Source: Chloroflexota bacterium
Lineage (GTDB): Bacteria; Chloroflexota; Limnocylindria; Limnocylindrales; CSP1-4
DNA: 37,259 nucleotides
Direction: 5' to 3'
Assembly: GCA_016781485.1 (NCBI GenBank)
Contig: JADDQH010000024.1
Coordinates: 1-37,259 of the forward strand
In this document: positions 15,046-23,699 of the stretch, piece after piece
How positions within the stretch are numbered: the stretch's first letter is position 1
Layout of the letters: every line of letters starts with the position of its first letter
Made by a program: the position numbers and the translations under genes
The notes under the pieces: model-generated
Database searches by the model: none
What the model was told of the DNA's origin: nothing
Seen by the model: only the letters and a program-made list of their open reading frames with translations

Positions 15046-17187
15046 ATGGGTTTCGGTCCTCGCGGCGGGCGGATGCCGCGTATGCCTCCGCAGGCCCCGA
15101 CGCACCGGGTCCCGAAGGAGCGCCGCGGCACGACCCTCCGCCGCATCGCGGCGTTCTTCCGTCCGTACCGGCTTCAGGTCGGCGTCGTGGTCGCGACCAT
15201 CTTCGTGACGAGCGTCCTCGGGCTCATCAACCCATACCTGCTGAAGCTGCTCATCGACGACGCGCTCCCCAAGCGAGACTTCGGCCTGCTGAACCTCTAC
15301 GTGGGGCTGATGATCGTGGTGCCGATCGTCAGCGGGTTGATCGGCGTGGGGCAGACCTACCTCAACAACGTGATCGGCCAGCGGGTCATGCAGGACCTGC
15401 GCAACGCTCTCTACGGGCACCTTCAGCGGATGCCGCTCCGCTTCTTCACCGAGACGCGCACTGGCGAGATCCAGAGCCGTCTCGCGAACGACGTCGGCGG
15501 CGTCCAGGAGGTCGTCACCGACACCGCGAGCAGCATCATCAGCAATGTCCTGATCATCGGGACGACGATCGTGGCGATGGCCCTCCTGGACTGGCGCCTG
15601 ACACTCCTGTCGCTCGGCCTGCTCCCCTTCTTCATGTACCTCACGTACCGGGTCGGGAAGGTCCGGCGCTCGATCAGCACGAAGACACAGGAGACCCTGG
15701 CCGACGTCTCGGCGATCACCGAGGAGACGCTCAGCGTCAGCGGCGTCCTCCTTACCAAGACGTTCGGTCAGCAGCGCGCCTCGCTCGACCGGTTCAAGGC
15801 CGCCAACGCTCGGCTCGCGGCGCTCCACATCCGGCAGGAGATGGTCGGCCGCTGGTTCTTCATGATCGTCGGGACGATCTTCAGCATCACGCCTGCGTTC
15901 GTGTACTGGCTGGCCGGCGTGCTGCTGATCCAGGGCGACCCGACCGCTCCGACGGTCGGCGACATCGTCGCCTTCACGACGCTCCAGAGCCGACTCTTCT
16001 TCCCGATCGGGCAGGTGCTGAACATCGGCGTAGAGGCCCAGGGAGCACTCGCGCTGTTCGACCGCGTCTTCGAGTATCTGGGGATGAAGCCCGAGATCGA
16101 GGACGCGCCGGACGCGATCGAGCTGGATCCGGGAACCGTGCGCGGGCACATCCGGTACCGGGAGGTTTCGTTCCGATATCCGTCGCGGCCCGCGGACCCC
16201 GGTCCCCGAGAGGACCGCGCGCTCGCGACCGTTGTTCCGGTCGAGGTAGCCGCCTCGGCCGCGCCGTCGCCAGCGGTCCCTGGTAATGGGTTCGCGGATC
16301 CAGCGAGGCCGAGCGACGGGGCGTCGGCCGCCGGGGCATCGGCGGACGGGCGATCGACGGACGATCCATCCACGGGCCCGCTCTCGGCTCACGGGCTATC
16401 GATCGGGTCCAGCGAGCTCGACGCGGACGGGCGGGAGGACGTCCTCCCGTTCGCGCTCTACGGGATCGACTTCGAGGTCCAGCCCGGCGAGCTCGTGGCG
16501 ATGGTCGGCGCGTCGGGATCGGGCAAGACGACGACGACGTACCTGCTGCCGAGGCTCTACGACGCGGACTCGGGGTCGATCGAGATCGACGGGATCGACG
16601 TCCGGCGGATCACCCTCGCGAGTCTGGGGAACGTCGTCGGCTACGTGACGCAGGAGACGTACCTGTTCCACGCGAGCGTCAGGGAGAACCTGCGCTACGC
16701 ACGTCCGGAAGCGAGCGACCGGGAGATCCAGGCCGCGGCCCGGATCGCGGCGATCCACGACCGGATCACGGAGCTGCCCCAGGGCTACGACACCCTCGTG
16801 GGCGAGCGCGGCTACAAGCTGTCGGGCGGCGAGAAGCAGCGGATCGCATTGGCGCGGGTCATGCTCAAGGACCCGCGGATCCTCATCCTCGACGAGGCCA
16901 CGAGCGCCCTCGACACCGTCAGCGAACGGCTGATCCAGGCGGCGATCGAGCGAGTCATGCGCGGCCGGACGACGCTCGCGATCGCCCACCGGCTCTCGAC
17001 CATCCTCCGCGCCGACCAGATCCTGGTCTACGAGAAGGGCAGGATCGTCGAGCGCGGGACGCATCCGGAGCTGCTCGAACGCGAGGGCCTGTACGCGCGG
17101 CTCTACCGCGAGCAGTTCCTGACCGCGGCTGCGCCGACACTCGCCGATGACGAACGGCGAGCGGAGACGAGGGCAGCAGTGGGCTGA
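15046..17187 (+). CDS. ABC exporter half-transporter with large insertion in the ATPase domain
   Basis: A 713-residue lipid A/multidrug-type exporter (MsbA/BmrA group), longer than the usual 580-620. The membrane domain is at about 30-330 with family text [19 protein letters not shown]. The ATPase has the A-loop VSFRYP (Y378), Walker [11 protein letters not shown] (from 488), Q-loop [13 protein letters not shown], signature [15 protein letters not shown], Walker [13 protein letters not shown] and switch IAHRLST, all intact. Between the A-loop and the strand [11 protein letters not shown] lie about 85 extra Ala/Ser/Gly/Pro/Asp-rich residues (about 382-466). Homologues have fewer than ten there. 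The substrate is unknown; it would act as a homodimer unless a partner exists elsewhere. Confidence 0.93.
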   Translation: MGFGPRGGRMPRMPPQAPTHRVPKERRGTTLRRIAAFFRPYRLQVGVVVATIFVTSVLGLINPYLLKLLIDDALPKRDFGLLNLYVGLMIVVPIVSGLIGVGQTYLNNVIGQRVMQDLRNALYGHLQRMPLRFFTETRTGEIQSRLANDVGGVQEVVTDTASSIISNVLIIGTTIVAMALLDWRLTLLSLGLLPFFMYLTYRVGKVRRSISTKTQETLADVSAITEETLSVSGVLLTKTFGQQRASLDRFKAANARLAALHIRQEMVGRWFFMIVGTIFSITPAFVYWLAGVLLIQGDPTAPTVGDIVAFTTLQSRLFFPIGQVLNIGVEAQGALALFDRVFEYLGMKPEIEDAPDAIELDPGTVRGHIRYREVSFRYPSRPADPGPREDRALATVVPVEVAASAAPSPAVPGNGFADPARPSDGASAAGASADGRSTDDPSTGPLSAHGLSIGSSELDADGREDVLPFALYGIDFEVQPGELVAMVGASGSGKTTTTYLLPRLYDADSGSIEIDGIDVRRITLASLGNVVGYVTQETYLFHASVRENLRYARPEASDREIQAAARIAAIHDRITELPQGYDTLVGERGYKLSGGEKQRIALARVMLKDPRILILDEATSALDTVSERLIQAAIERVMRGRTTLAIAHRLSTILRADQILVYEKGRIVERGTHPELLEREGLYARLYREQFLTAAAPTLADDERRAETRAAVG

Positions 17188-17214
17188 CCTCGAAACGGCG
17201 CTCTGCTGGTCGCC

Positions 17215-18423
17215 GTGCTCGGCGCTCTCGCAGGCGGTGGCGCACGGTTCAGCCTCGCCCTGGTCACCGACAGCGTCGCCGTGCCTGATAACGCCTTCAC
17301 GACCGCAAGCTCCTTCTCCTGCGCGCCGCCTTCCACTCCCCTCTGGCTGACAGGGCTGGAGCACGGCCATGTTTCGGCGGCAGGCGGGGGATCGTTCAGC
17401 GAGCTCACGGGTAGCGGGGCATCGGCGGACGTAGCGGTCGCCCGAAGCGGGGCGTACTCGCTCAAGGTCGTCAAGACCGCGAGCGCGTCGACGCACGTCC
17501 TGCGGCGTCTCACTGGTTCGGCGAGCTCGGTAGTGACGCGGTTCGCGATCCGGCTGGAGACCCTTCCGAAAGCGGACGTCACCCAACTCGTTTCGTTCAC
17601 ACTCGCCGACGGCGGCGTCGTTGATCTCGGGTACCAGGCGAGCGCGCAGAAGCTCCAGCTTGGATTCGCCGGCGGAACGCCCGGCGCGGCGTCCGTATCC
17701 GCGACGGCCGGCACCTGGTACGTCATCGACGTCAAGGTCGTCGCGGGACTCCTGACCCGAACGGCGGATTGGCGGATCGACGGCACTGCGCAGACGCAGG
17801 CGTCGTCGCTTCTCGCCCTCCTCGGCACGACCGTCACCGGCCTGCGTTTGGGGTCGGGCACGGGCGCCGACGTCTTCACGGGGCACTACGACGACATCGT
17901 CGCCACGAGCAACGGCGCCGACTACCCGATCGGCGACGGGAAGATCCTGCCGTTGCGCCCGAATGCGATGGATACGCACGACGTGCCCGGGAACTTCCAG
18001 GACGCCAGCGGCGGAACCATCACGGCCGGCACGTACACGGACCTCGACGACGTCCCAGTCGATACGGGGACGGACCACGTAAAGCAGGTCGTCGCGTCCG
18101 GTACGAGCTATCTCGGCGTCGCGTTCGAGGACGCCACCAAGACATGCATCAATGGGGTGGCTGCCGTGGTCGGCTTCGAGGCTTCGACGACGAACGAGAA
18201 CAACGGCAAGACAAGCGCGTTCGACGGCACAACCGAGACCGTTGTCTACAGCGGTGCCATGAACCCCGCGGGACGGGGCTACAAAGCGGCGGTGATCGCT
18301 CCTGCCTCGTCCTCGTGGAGCCAGGCGGCCCTCAACGGACTCGTGATGCGGATCGGGTACTCGACCGACGTCGACCCGCAACCGCAATGGCACACGCTGT
18401 TGATCGAGTACGACGTTCGCTAG
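17215..18423 (+). CDS. Secreted protein with LamG-like region, possibly phage-related
   Basis: A 402-residue protein, cofactor-free in appearance. The N-terminus (VLGALAGGGA, then LALVTDSVAVPDNAFTT) resembles the SipW/TasA-type signal region where a hydrophobic stretch ends just before a TDS..NTFTT segment. A beta-rich, LamG-like section covers about 55-235 (SGAYSLKVVK, TWYVIDVKVV, DDIVATS). The C-terminal half (about 240-402: NFQDASGG, TYTDLDDVP, NGLVMRIGYSTDV) recalls repeated segments in phage virion or tail-associated proteins. GTG 17215 is the only standard start before the domain, yet it leaves a short hydrophobic core with no basic residues. The true start may be CTG or affected by a frameshift. 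It lies 27 nt after the exporter gene. Confidence 0.6.
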   Translation: MLGALAGGGARFSLALVTDSVAVPDNAFTTASSFSCAPPSTPLWLTGLEHGHVSAAGGGSFSELTGSGASADVAVARSGAYSLKVVKTASASTHVLRRLTGSASSVVTRFAIRLETLPKADVTQLVSFTLADGGVVDLGYQASAQKLQLGFAGGTPGAASVSATAGTWYVIDVKVVAGLLTRTADWRIDGTAQTQASSLLALLGTTVTGLRLGSGTGADVFTGHYDDIVATSNGADYPIGDGKILPLRPNAMDTHDVPGNFQDASGGTITAGTYTDLDDVPVDTGTDHVKQVVASGTSYLGVAFEDATKTCINGVAAVVGFEASTTNENNGKTSAFDGTTETVVYSGAMNPAGRGYKAAVIAPASSSWSQAALNGLVMRIGYSTDVDPQPQWHTLLIEYDVR

Positions 18424-18433
18424 CGCGGGACCC

Positions 18434-18449
18434 GCGTTCCAAGGAACGC
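18434..18449 (+). terminator. Hairpin after the secreted-protein gene
   Basis: GCGTTCC (18434-18440) and GGAACGC (18443-18449) form a perfect 7-bp stem with a 2-nt loop, 11 nt after the stop codon. No T-run follows. The rest of the 205-nt gap to the OsmC gene shows nothing else I can name. Confidence 0.4.
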
Positions 18450-18628
18450 AACGACGCGTCGCGTCGGCTCCTCCCGTCTTCGTCCACAATCCTCATCACG
18501 CTCATCCCGGGTCCTGGTCTCCCGCTGGCGCCACATCCACCTCCGACGTGTGCTCTTCGCGGGAACAGCGCCACACCGAGCGGGACGAGGGTCGGCAACG
18601 GACAGCAGTTCGCGAGAGGAGACCTTCG

Positions 18629-19159
18629 TTGTCCGAGGGGACCGTGAGCAGGACAGACCGAGAGGAGCCTGACCCGCGCGCGGACAAGTCGATCGTCGCC
18701 CGATGGAAGGGCGGCCTGGGGTTCGACAGTGATACCGAGTTCGGCGGGTCGGCCGTGATGGAGGGCCAGGACGGACGGCGCGGCGCTCGGCCGAGCGAGC
18801 TCCTGCTCGTGGCGCTCGTCGGGTGCACGGCGATGGACGTCATCAGCATCCTGCTCAAGAAGCGCCAGCGCCCGGTCCGCTACGCGGTCCGCTCGTGGGG
18901 CCAGCAGCGGACGACACACCCGAAGACGTTCACCGAGATCGTGGTCGAGCACGAGATGGAGGGAGACGACGTGGACGTGGAGGCGATGCGACGGGCGATC
19001 GAGCTATCGGCCACGAAGTACTGCCCGGTGACCGCGCACATCGCCCAGGGCGACACGAGGATCAGCCACCGCTACCGTCTCAGGAACCGCGACGGCGAGC
19101 AGCGAGCGGAGGTGGTCATGACGGGGCCACGTGGCGAGGGGCTGCAGCCGCAGAGTTGA
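18629..19159 (+). CDS. OsmC-family protein
   Basis: A 176-residue protein of the OsmC/Ohr superfamily, whose members detoxify organic peroxides or are of unknown role. Family features are GARPSELLLVALVGCTAMDV, where the Cys is the first redox Cys, and the second Cys in LSATKYCPVTAHI. Both Cys are thus present. The TTG at 18629 has AGAGGAG at about 7 nt and is preferred; GTG at 18644 with GAGGGG is an alternative. It is followed after 58 nt by ferritin on the same strand, a plausible oxidative-stress pair. Confidence 0.85.
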   Translation: MSEGTVSRTDREEPDPRADKSIVARWKGGLGFDSDTEFGGSAVMEGQDGRRGARPSELLLVALVGCTAMDVISILLKKRQRPVRYAVRSWGQQRTTHPKTFTEIVVEHEMEGDDVDVEAMRRAIELSATKYCPVTAHIAQGDTRISHRYRLRNRDGEQRAEVVMTGPRGEGLQPQS

Positions 19160-19217
19160 TGGATCAGGAGGCCGCCGGGCAGATGGCGGACGCGCGCGAG
19201 GAGACAGGAGAGCCGTG

Positions 19218-19748
19218 ATGTCGAGGTTCACGAGGGAGCTGAGCGAGCAGATCGCGAGGGAGTTCGCAGCCGCTCAGCAGTACATCGCGATCGCCGTGTG
19301 GTACGACCGCGAGACGCTGCCGGAGTTGGCGCGGCACTTCTACCGACAGGCGGTCGAGGAGCGGAACCACGCGATGATCATCGTCCAGTACCTGCTCGAC
19401 ACACAGCAGGAAGTGAAGATCCCGGGCGTGGACGCGCCGAAGACGGAGTTCCCGGATCCCCGGGCGCCGGTCGCGCTCGCCTACGAGCAGGAGCGGGACG
19501 TGACGGACCGGATCCAGAAGCTGACCAGGATCGCGCGCGACGAGGGCGACCTGGTCGGCGAGCAGTTCCTCGCGTGGTTCCTGAAGGAGCAGATCGAGGA
19601 GATGGCGAGCATGGCGGACCTGCTCACGGTGGTCGAGCGGGCATCCTCCACGAACATCCTGCTCGCCGAGGATTACCTCGCGCGGACGGCGGTCGCGGCG
19701 GGCAAGGGACGAGGTGAGGCTCCACCGGCAGCCGGTGGGGCACTGTGA
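19218..19748 (+). CDS. ftn: Non-haem ferritin
   Basis: A 176-residue four-helix iron-storage protein that oxidises Fe(II) and stores it in a 24-mer. The ferroxidase ligands align with E. coli FtnA: E15 (REFAAAQQY), E48 and H51 (EERNHA), E92 (QERDVTDRI) and the Gln of KEQIEEMASM. There is no Met that would suggest the haem site of bacterioferritin. ATG at 19218 follows an AGGAGAG site; an in-frame GTG directly precedes it. The last residues form a short Ala/Pro/Gly tail over a hairpin. Confidence 0.92.
   Translation: MSRFTRELSEQIAREFAAAQQYIAIAVWYDRETLPELARHFYRQAVEERNHAMIIVQYLLDTQQEVKIPGVDAPKTEFPDPRAPVALAYEQERDVTDRIQKLTRIARDEGDLVGEQFLAWFLKEQIEEMASMADLLTVVERASSTNILLAEDYLARTAVAAGKGRGEAPPAAGGAL
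19720..19740 (+). terminator. Hairpin at the end of ferritin, possible terminator
   Basis: CCACCGG (19722-19728) and CCGGTGG (19732-19738) form a strong stem with a 3-nt loop, extended by two flanking pairs. It overlaps the last codons of ferritin and has no T-run. It lies between convergent genes. Confidence 0.35.
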
Positions 19749-19818
19749 ATCCCACTCCTAGCCGCCGCACGCGTCGTCCCATCTCGACGGGGTAGAGGGC
19801 CGCGACCTCCTGCGCCGA

Positions 19819-20723
19819 TCACCCACCACCCGTGCCGCGGGGTTCGAGCGTTCGGCGAAGGGCGACGACTTCCCTGCGGAGAGCTTCCAGCTCGTCCTCC
19901 AGGCTCCCTTCGTGCTCCGGTCGGTCCTCCGCCCGGTCCGCGCGGACGAAGAAGCTCGCGATCGCCGCCGTGATGTAGCCGAAGATCGCGAACGCGTAGA
20001 CCGCGAGCAGCCAGCCGAGGACGCGGCCCTCCGGCGATCTCGGCCAGTACTCCGAACCCATCGTGGTGATCGCCATCGCGGTCCACCAGAGCGCGTCGCC
20101 GTAGTTCCCGAGGCCGAGCTGGCCGGCGTCCGCGACCTCCGCGCCGCCTCGGCCGTCAGCGCCGCCGGACTCTCGAAGAAGGCCATGCCCGCGGCCCCCA
20201 CGAGCGTGACGACGACGGTGAGCGCGAGTACGAACGGGAGGCCGCGCCGACCGAGCGTCTGACCGAGCACGCGCATACCGCGGTTCAGTGACGTCAGCAG
20301 ACGGAGCAGGCTCGTCGATCGAGCGAAGCGAGCAGCGCGCAGGAGCGCGAACGCGCGAAAGACGCGGAGGGCCCGCAGGGCGGGCAGGACGAGCGAGACC
20401 GCCGTCAGCCAGTGCCCCCGCAGGTACTCGACCCTGCCCGGCGCGATGACGAGCTCGAGGAGGAAGTCGAGGACGAACAGGGCCCAGATCGCGTACGTCA
20501 GCAGCTGGAGCCGCGGCCCGAGCCCGTACGTGAACTCGATCACCAGCAGGACGAGCCACGCGAAGGCCAGCACGGCCATGGGGATCCGCAGCGCGGCGTC
20601 GATGTGACGCAGGAGCTGCCAGCGCTCCTCGGTGACGGCACGCCGGATGTCGACCTCGGCTTCCCGTCTCCGCGCTACCGACTCCTCCTCGCGCTGCCGC
20701 TCGTTCCCGTTGCCGCTCACCAT
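19819..20723 (-). pseudogene. Voltage-gated-type ion channel, frameshifted
   Basis: About 300 residues when joined. Frame one (from ATG 20723, AGGAGGT site at ideal spacing) gives helices S1-S5: VLAFAWLVLLVIEFTYGLG, an S4-like LRALRVFRAFALLRAARFAR and VLALTVVVTLVGAAGMAFFE. Frame two supplies the pore: LGNYGDALWWTAMAITTMGS, then EYWPRSPEGR, the S6 helix GWLLAVYAFAIFGYITAAI and a coiled coil (DELEALRREVVALRRTL). The shift lies near 20141-20147, where the coding strand reads GCGGCGCGGAG; one more G would give GCGGCGGCGGAG and restore one frame. It could be a real mutation or a sequencing error. The filter TTMGSEYWP differs from the potassium-channel TVGYGD. Confidence 0.8.
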
Positions 20724-20783
20724 CCCGACCTCCTCGCCTCGTCAAGCGCGCTGAGCGTACGGGAAGAGCCAGTCGGTCAGGCG

Positions 20784-21989
20784 TCAGACGGCGGCGGCGA
20801 CTCCGGGTAGCGGGCGCTCGGGCGGGCCGACGTACCGGACGTCGGGGCGGATGAGCCGGTTCGCCCCGGCTTGCTCCATGCAGTGAGCCGTCCAGCCGGC
20901 ATGTCGCGCGAGCGCGAAGGTCGACGGGAACAGGTCGGGCGGCAGACCGACGCCCTGGAGCACGGCGGCCGCGTAGTACTCGACGTTGGTCTTGATGACG
21001 CGGTCCGGCTTCAGCTCCTCGAACAGTCGGAGCGCGATGTCCTCTACTGCCACCGCCATCTTCAGCCAGTCGGCCATGCCGGCCATCCCTTCCGCGACCT
21101 CCCGTAGGGCGGCGGCGCGCGGATCGTAGGCGCGGTAGACGCGGTGGCCGAAGCCCATCAGCCGCTCTCCGCGCGCGATCGCGTCACGCATCCAACGCTC
21201 AGCGTGCTCGACCGAGCCGATCTCGTGGAGCTGGCTCACGACCTCGCTCGGCGCTCCGCCGTGGAGCGGGCCCTTGAGCGCACCGATCGCCCCCGCGACG
21301 GCGCTGGCAAGGTCGGACCGGGTCGATGTGATGACGCGCGCGGTGAACGTCGAGGCGTTGAAGCCGTGCTCCGCGCCCACGATGAAGTACGCATCGAGCG
21401 CACGCGCCGACGCCTCGTCCGGCGTCTCACCGGTGAGCTGATAGAGGAAACCCGCGGCGAGCTCGAGATCGGGATCAGGGTCGACCGGTTCGAGTCCCTG
21501 CCGGAGCCGGGCGAAGGCTGCGAGCGCGGACGGCGCGAGGGCGGTCACGTCCCGGGCCTGGTCCGGCGTCGGCGGCCAGCTCAGCCTCGCGCTCGCCCCC
21601 CACGCGGAGACTGCCGTTCTCAGCGCATCCATCGGGCTCGACTCGTTCGGGAGAGCGCGAAGCGCCGTCAGGACGGCGCCCGAGAGCGGCGCGGTCGGCA
21701 GGTGCGCCTCGGACGGCCACTCTCCGGTCCAGAGAAGCTCGGCTACCTGTGCATACGTGCTGTTCCGGACCAGCTCGACGATCGGGTAGCCGCGGTACAG
21801 GAGACGGCCGTTCTGGCCGTCTACCAGTGCGATCGAGGTCTCTCCAGCGAGGACGCCCTCGAGCCCCGGCGAGTACGGGCGGCCGTCGACGGCCGGCATC
21901 CTGGTGGCTGAGCCGCTCCCGTCCGTGTTGCCGTCACTCGCGGTCGCATTGTCGGGTGGGACGTGCCCGCCCGACGAGTGGTGTGTCAC
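20784..21989 (-). CDS. Citrate synthase-family protein
   Basis: A 401-residue citrate/methylcitrate synthase homologue. It follows the family order YRGYPIVELV, GAEHGFNASTFTARVI (H208), PLHGGAPSEV, the central GFGHRVYRAYDPRA (H282), and finally LARHAGWTAHCMEQ with a C-terminal RPDVRYVGP. In place of the catalytic Asp of typical enzymes (NVDFYS) it has Glu337 in TNVEYYAAAVL. Some actinobacterial CitA-like homologues also seem to vary here, but I cannot verify that. The first 30 residues are Ser/Gly/Asp rich and probably disordered. The GTG start is placed by a TAAGAT box 7 nt upstream. Confidence 0.85.
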   Translation of the reverse strand: MTHHSSGGHVPPDNATASDGNTDGSGSATRMPAVDGRPYSPGLEGVLAGETSIALVDGQNGRLLYRGYPIVELVRNSTYAQVAELLWTGEWPSEAHLPTAPLSGAVLTALRALPNESSPMDALRTAVSAWGASARLSWPPTPDQARDVTALAPSALAAFARLRQGLEPVDPDPDLELAAGFLYQLTGETPDEASARALDAYFIVGAEHGFNASTFTARVITSTRSDLASAVAGAIGALKGPLHGGAPSEVVSQLHEIGSVEHAERWMRDAIARGERLMGFGHRVYRAYDPRAAALREVAEGMAGMADWLKMAVAVEDIALRLFEELKPDRVIKTNVEYYAAAVLQGVGLPPDLFPSTFALARHAGWTAHCMEQAGANRLIRPDVRYVGPPERPLPGVAAAV

Positions 21990-22002
21990 GGTCCGAATCT
22001 TA
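21990..22002 (-). promoter_or_regulatory. Leaderless promoter of the citrate synthase homologue
   Basis: TAAGAT (complement of 21997-22002) precedes the GTG start by 7 nt. Confidence 0.55.
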
Positions 22003-22046
22003 GTCCCAGTCCGGGCGTAGCGGGTCGCGCGGGCCGATCTCGTCCA

Positions 22047-22871
22047 TCAGATGCCGCACGCGGCGGGTCGGACGAGGAAGCGAAGCCGGCAGTACTGGCG
22101 GAAGCCGAGGCGGCGATAGACCGGTGCACCCAGGTCGGACGCCTCCAGGACGCCGACGCGGTACCCCATCGCGCGCGCCTCGCGAAGCGGGTGCTGGGTC
22201 ATCGCCGCACCGAAGCCACGACCTCGAAAGCGAGGGAGCGAGCTGACGTTGTAGATGCCCGCGACGCCGGCGCAGAGGAACAGAGACGAGGTCGCGACCG
22301 GCCTGCCCTTGACGCTCCCAAGGTAGTGCCTGATCCGGGCGTCCTCCCCGACGCCCAGCTGCTCGTACAGATCGTTGACGACCCGCAGCTCGGGTCCCGG
22401 CGTACGGAACCCCTGCCCGAACGCGTCGATCCACTCCGCGAGCGTCGTCCGGTCGGCGACTTCCTGGATCGCGAGCCCGGCGGGTGTCGTCCGTTCGCTC
22501 AGTGCCTGGAGGTCGACCGCCATCCCCGGCCAGTCGCCACCGTTGTCGAAGCCCCGCCGTTCCAGCCGCGGGACGGACCCCCGCCGCCGCGTCGACGGCA
22601 GCAGCCACCACTCCATCGGCACGCCACGCTCGTCGAACAGCGCGAGGAGCTCGTCGATGACGCGTTCCAGGTCGACGTCAGAGCGGGAACGAGCGCGGAG
22701 GACGGCATTCATGCGCGCGACGGGCTTCCCCGTCACGTACCACGTGCAGTCCGGCGAGATTGACGACCTAGCGCCAGGCAGCGCCTTCGCGAGGAGCATC
22801 TGCTCGACGAAGTTGTCCTCGATCGCGGCGGTCAGGGCCGGCCGGGAGAAGTCGACGAGCGGACCGCTCAC
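22047..22871 (-). CDS. GNAT-family N-acetyltransferase
   Basis: A 274-residue protein with a C-terminal GNAT domain. The acetyl-CoA loop appears as LPRFRGRGFGAAMTQHPLRE (R-x-x-G-x-G/A type), followed by GVLEASDLGAPVYRRLGFRQ, the usual beta5-alpha4 region. The N-terminal 120 residues look like a degenerate second GNAT-like domain (WYVTGKPVARMNAVL), an arrangement common in tandem GNAT proteins. The substrate is unknown. It lies 67 nt after nicotinamidase on the same strand, probably in one operon. The GTG start is weakly supported, with GGTGGAG about 15 nt upstream. Confidence 0.8.
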   Translation of the reverse strand: MSGPLVDFSRPALTAAIEDNFVEQMLLAKALPGARSSISPDCTWYVTGKPVARMNAVLRARSRSDVDLERVIDELLALFDERGVPMEWWLLPSTRRRGSVPRLERRGFDNGGDWPGMAVDLQALSERTTPAGLAIQEVADRTTLAEWIDAFGQGFRTPGPELRVVNDLYEQLGVGEDARIRHYLGSVKGRPVATSSLFLCAGVAGIYNVSSLPRFRGRGFGAAMTQHPLREARAMGYRVGVLEASDLGAPVYRRLGFRQYCRLRFLVRPAACGI

Positions 22872-22938
22872 CCGCGCGCGCTCGACTCCACCGAGGACGG
22901 GCCGGCGGACCGGGCGGCCTTGGGCCTGCCGTCCGTCA

Positions 22939-23523
22939 TCACTCGACAGTCACGCCCGCCGCGCGCATCTCCTCGATCGCGCGCTCGCCATCCCTCGGCT
23001 GCAGGTCGACGGCGCGGACAGCCGCGACGAGGAGCGTCGTCGGGTAGCCGAGCGCGCGCGCGTCGACGGCCGTCGCCTTCACGCAGTAGTCGGTCGCAAG
23101 GCCACCGACGACGACCTGCTCGACACCGCGCTCCTGGAGCAGACGGTGGAGCTCCGTCGGCTTCGTCTCCCCCGTCTCCGGGTCGCGCATCGTGAACCCC
23201 GAGTACCCGTCTTCTCCGTTGCTCCCCTTGCGCACCACGGACCCCGCCACGACCAACTCACGCTGCAGCTCGGCCCCCCACGTCTCGCGGACACAATGCA
23301 CCGGCCACACGCCGCCGTCCTTCGCGAAGTGGGGTGTGTCGGGCGGATGCCAGTCCTGCGTGTAGATGACCGCCGCGCCTGCCGTCTGTGCTGCGTCGAT
23401 CTCTCGATTCAGCACCGGCACCGTCCGCTCGCCATCCTTCACGTAGAGGGTCCCTGACGGATCGGCGAAGTCGTTCTGGACGTCGACGACGATGAGCGCC
23501 GTCTGGGTGTCGTAGCGCGGCAT
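22939..23523 (-). CDS. pncA: Nicotinamidase
   Basis: A 194-residue cysteine hydrolase that converts nicotinamide to nicotinate for NAD salvage. The catalytic Asp is in LIVVDVQNDFADP (D14), the metal site is TQDWHPPDTPHF, the Lys is in VVRKGSN, and the nucleophile Cys is in GLATDYCVKATAVDA. All three of the Asp-Lys-Cys triad are present. Length is normal. ATG set by a TAGAAT box 6 nt upstream. It is followed by a GNAT gene. Confidence 0.93.
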   Translation of the reverse strand: MPRYDTQTALIVVDVQNDFADPSGTLYVKDGERTVPVLNREIDAAQTAGAAVIYTQDWHPPDTPHFAKDGGVWPVHCVRETWGAELQRELVVAGSVVRKGSNGEDGYSGFTMRDPETGETKPTELHRLLQERGVEQVVVGGLATDYCVKATAVDARALGYPTTLLVAAVRAVDLQPRDGERAIEEMRAAGVTVE

Positions 23524-23535
23524 GCCGTGATTCTA
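23524..23535 (-). promoter_or_regulatory. Leaderless promoter of pncA
   Basis: TAGAAT (complement of 23530-23535) lies 6 nt before the ATG at 23523. Confidence 0.55.
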
Positions 23536-23699
23536 GGAGTCCTGCTCGTCCAGTCTCGGAGGCTTCCAGCCGCGGAACGGCTCTCCCGCGCGTTTCAGCG
23601 CACCGAGGCGCTCCGTCGCGGTGCAAGCACGTAACCATCGTCTCCCCTCACGTGGGTTACTATCGCGGTCTCCGCCGTCACCGCGCACGGCCTCAGTTC

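Noticed and set aside
13501-16392. A 963-codon open frame on the minus strand
   Set aside because: It runs opposite trxB and the ABC exporter, which have clear family motifs. Its translation is rich in Arg, Asp, Glu and His with no domain, as expected from the antisense of GC-rich genes.
16396-18489. A 697-codon open frame on the minus strand
   Set aside because: Antisense of the exporter ATPase domain and the secreted protein; low-complexity charged composition and no recognisable motif.
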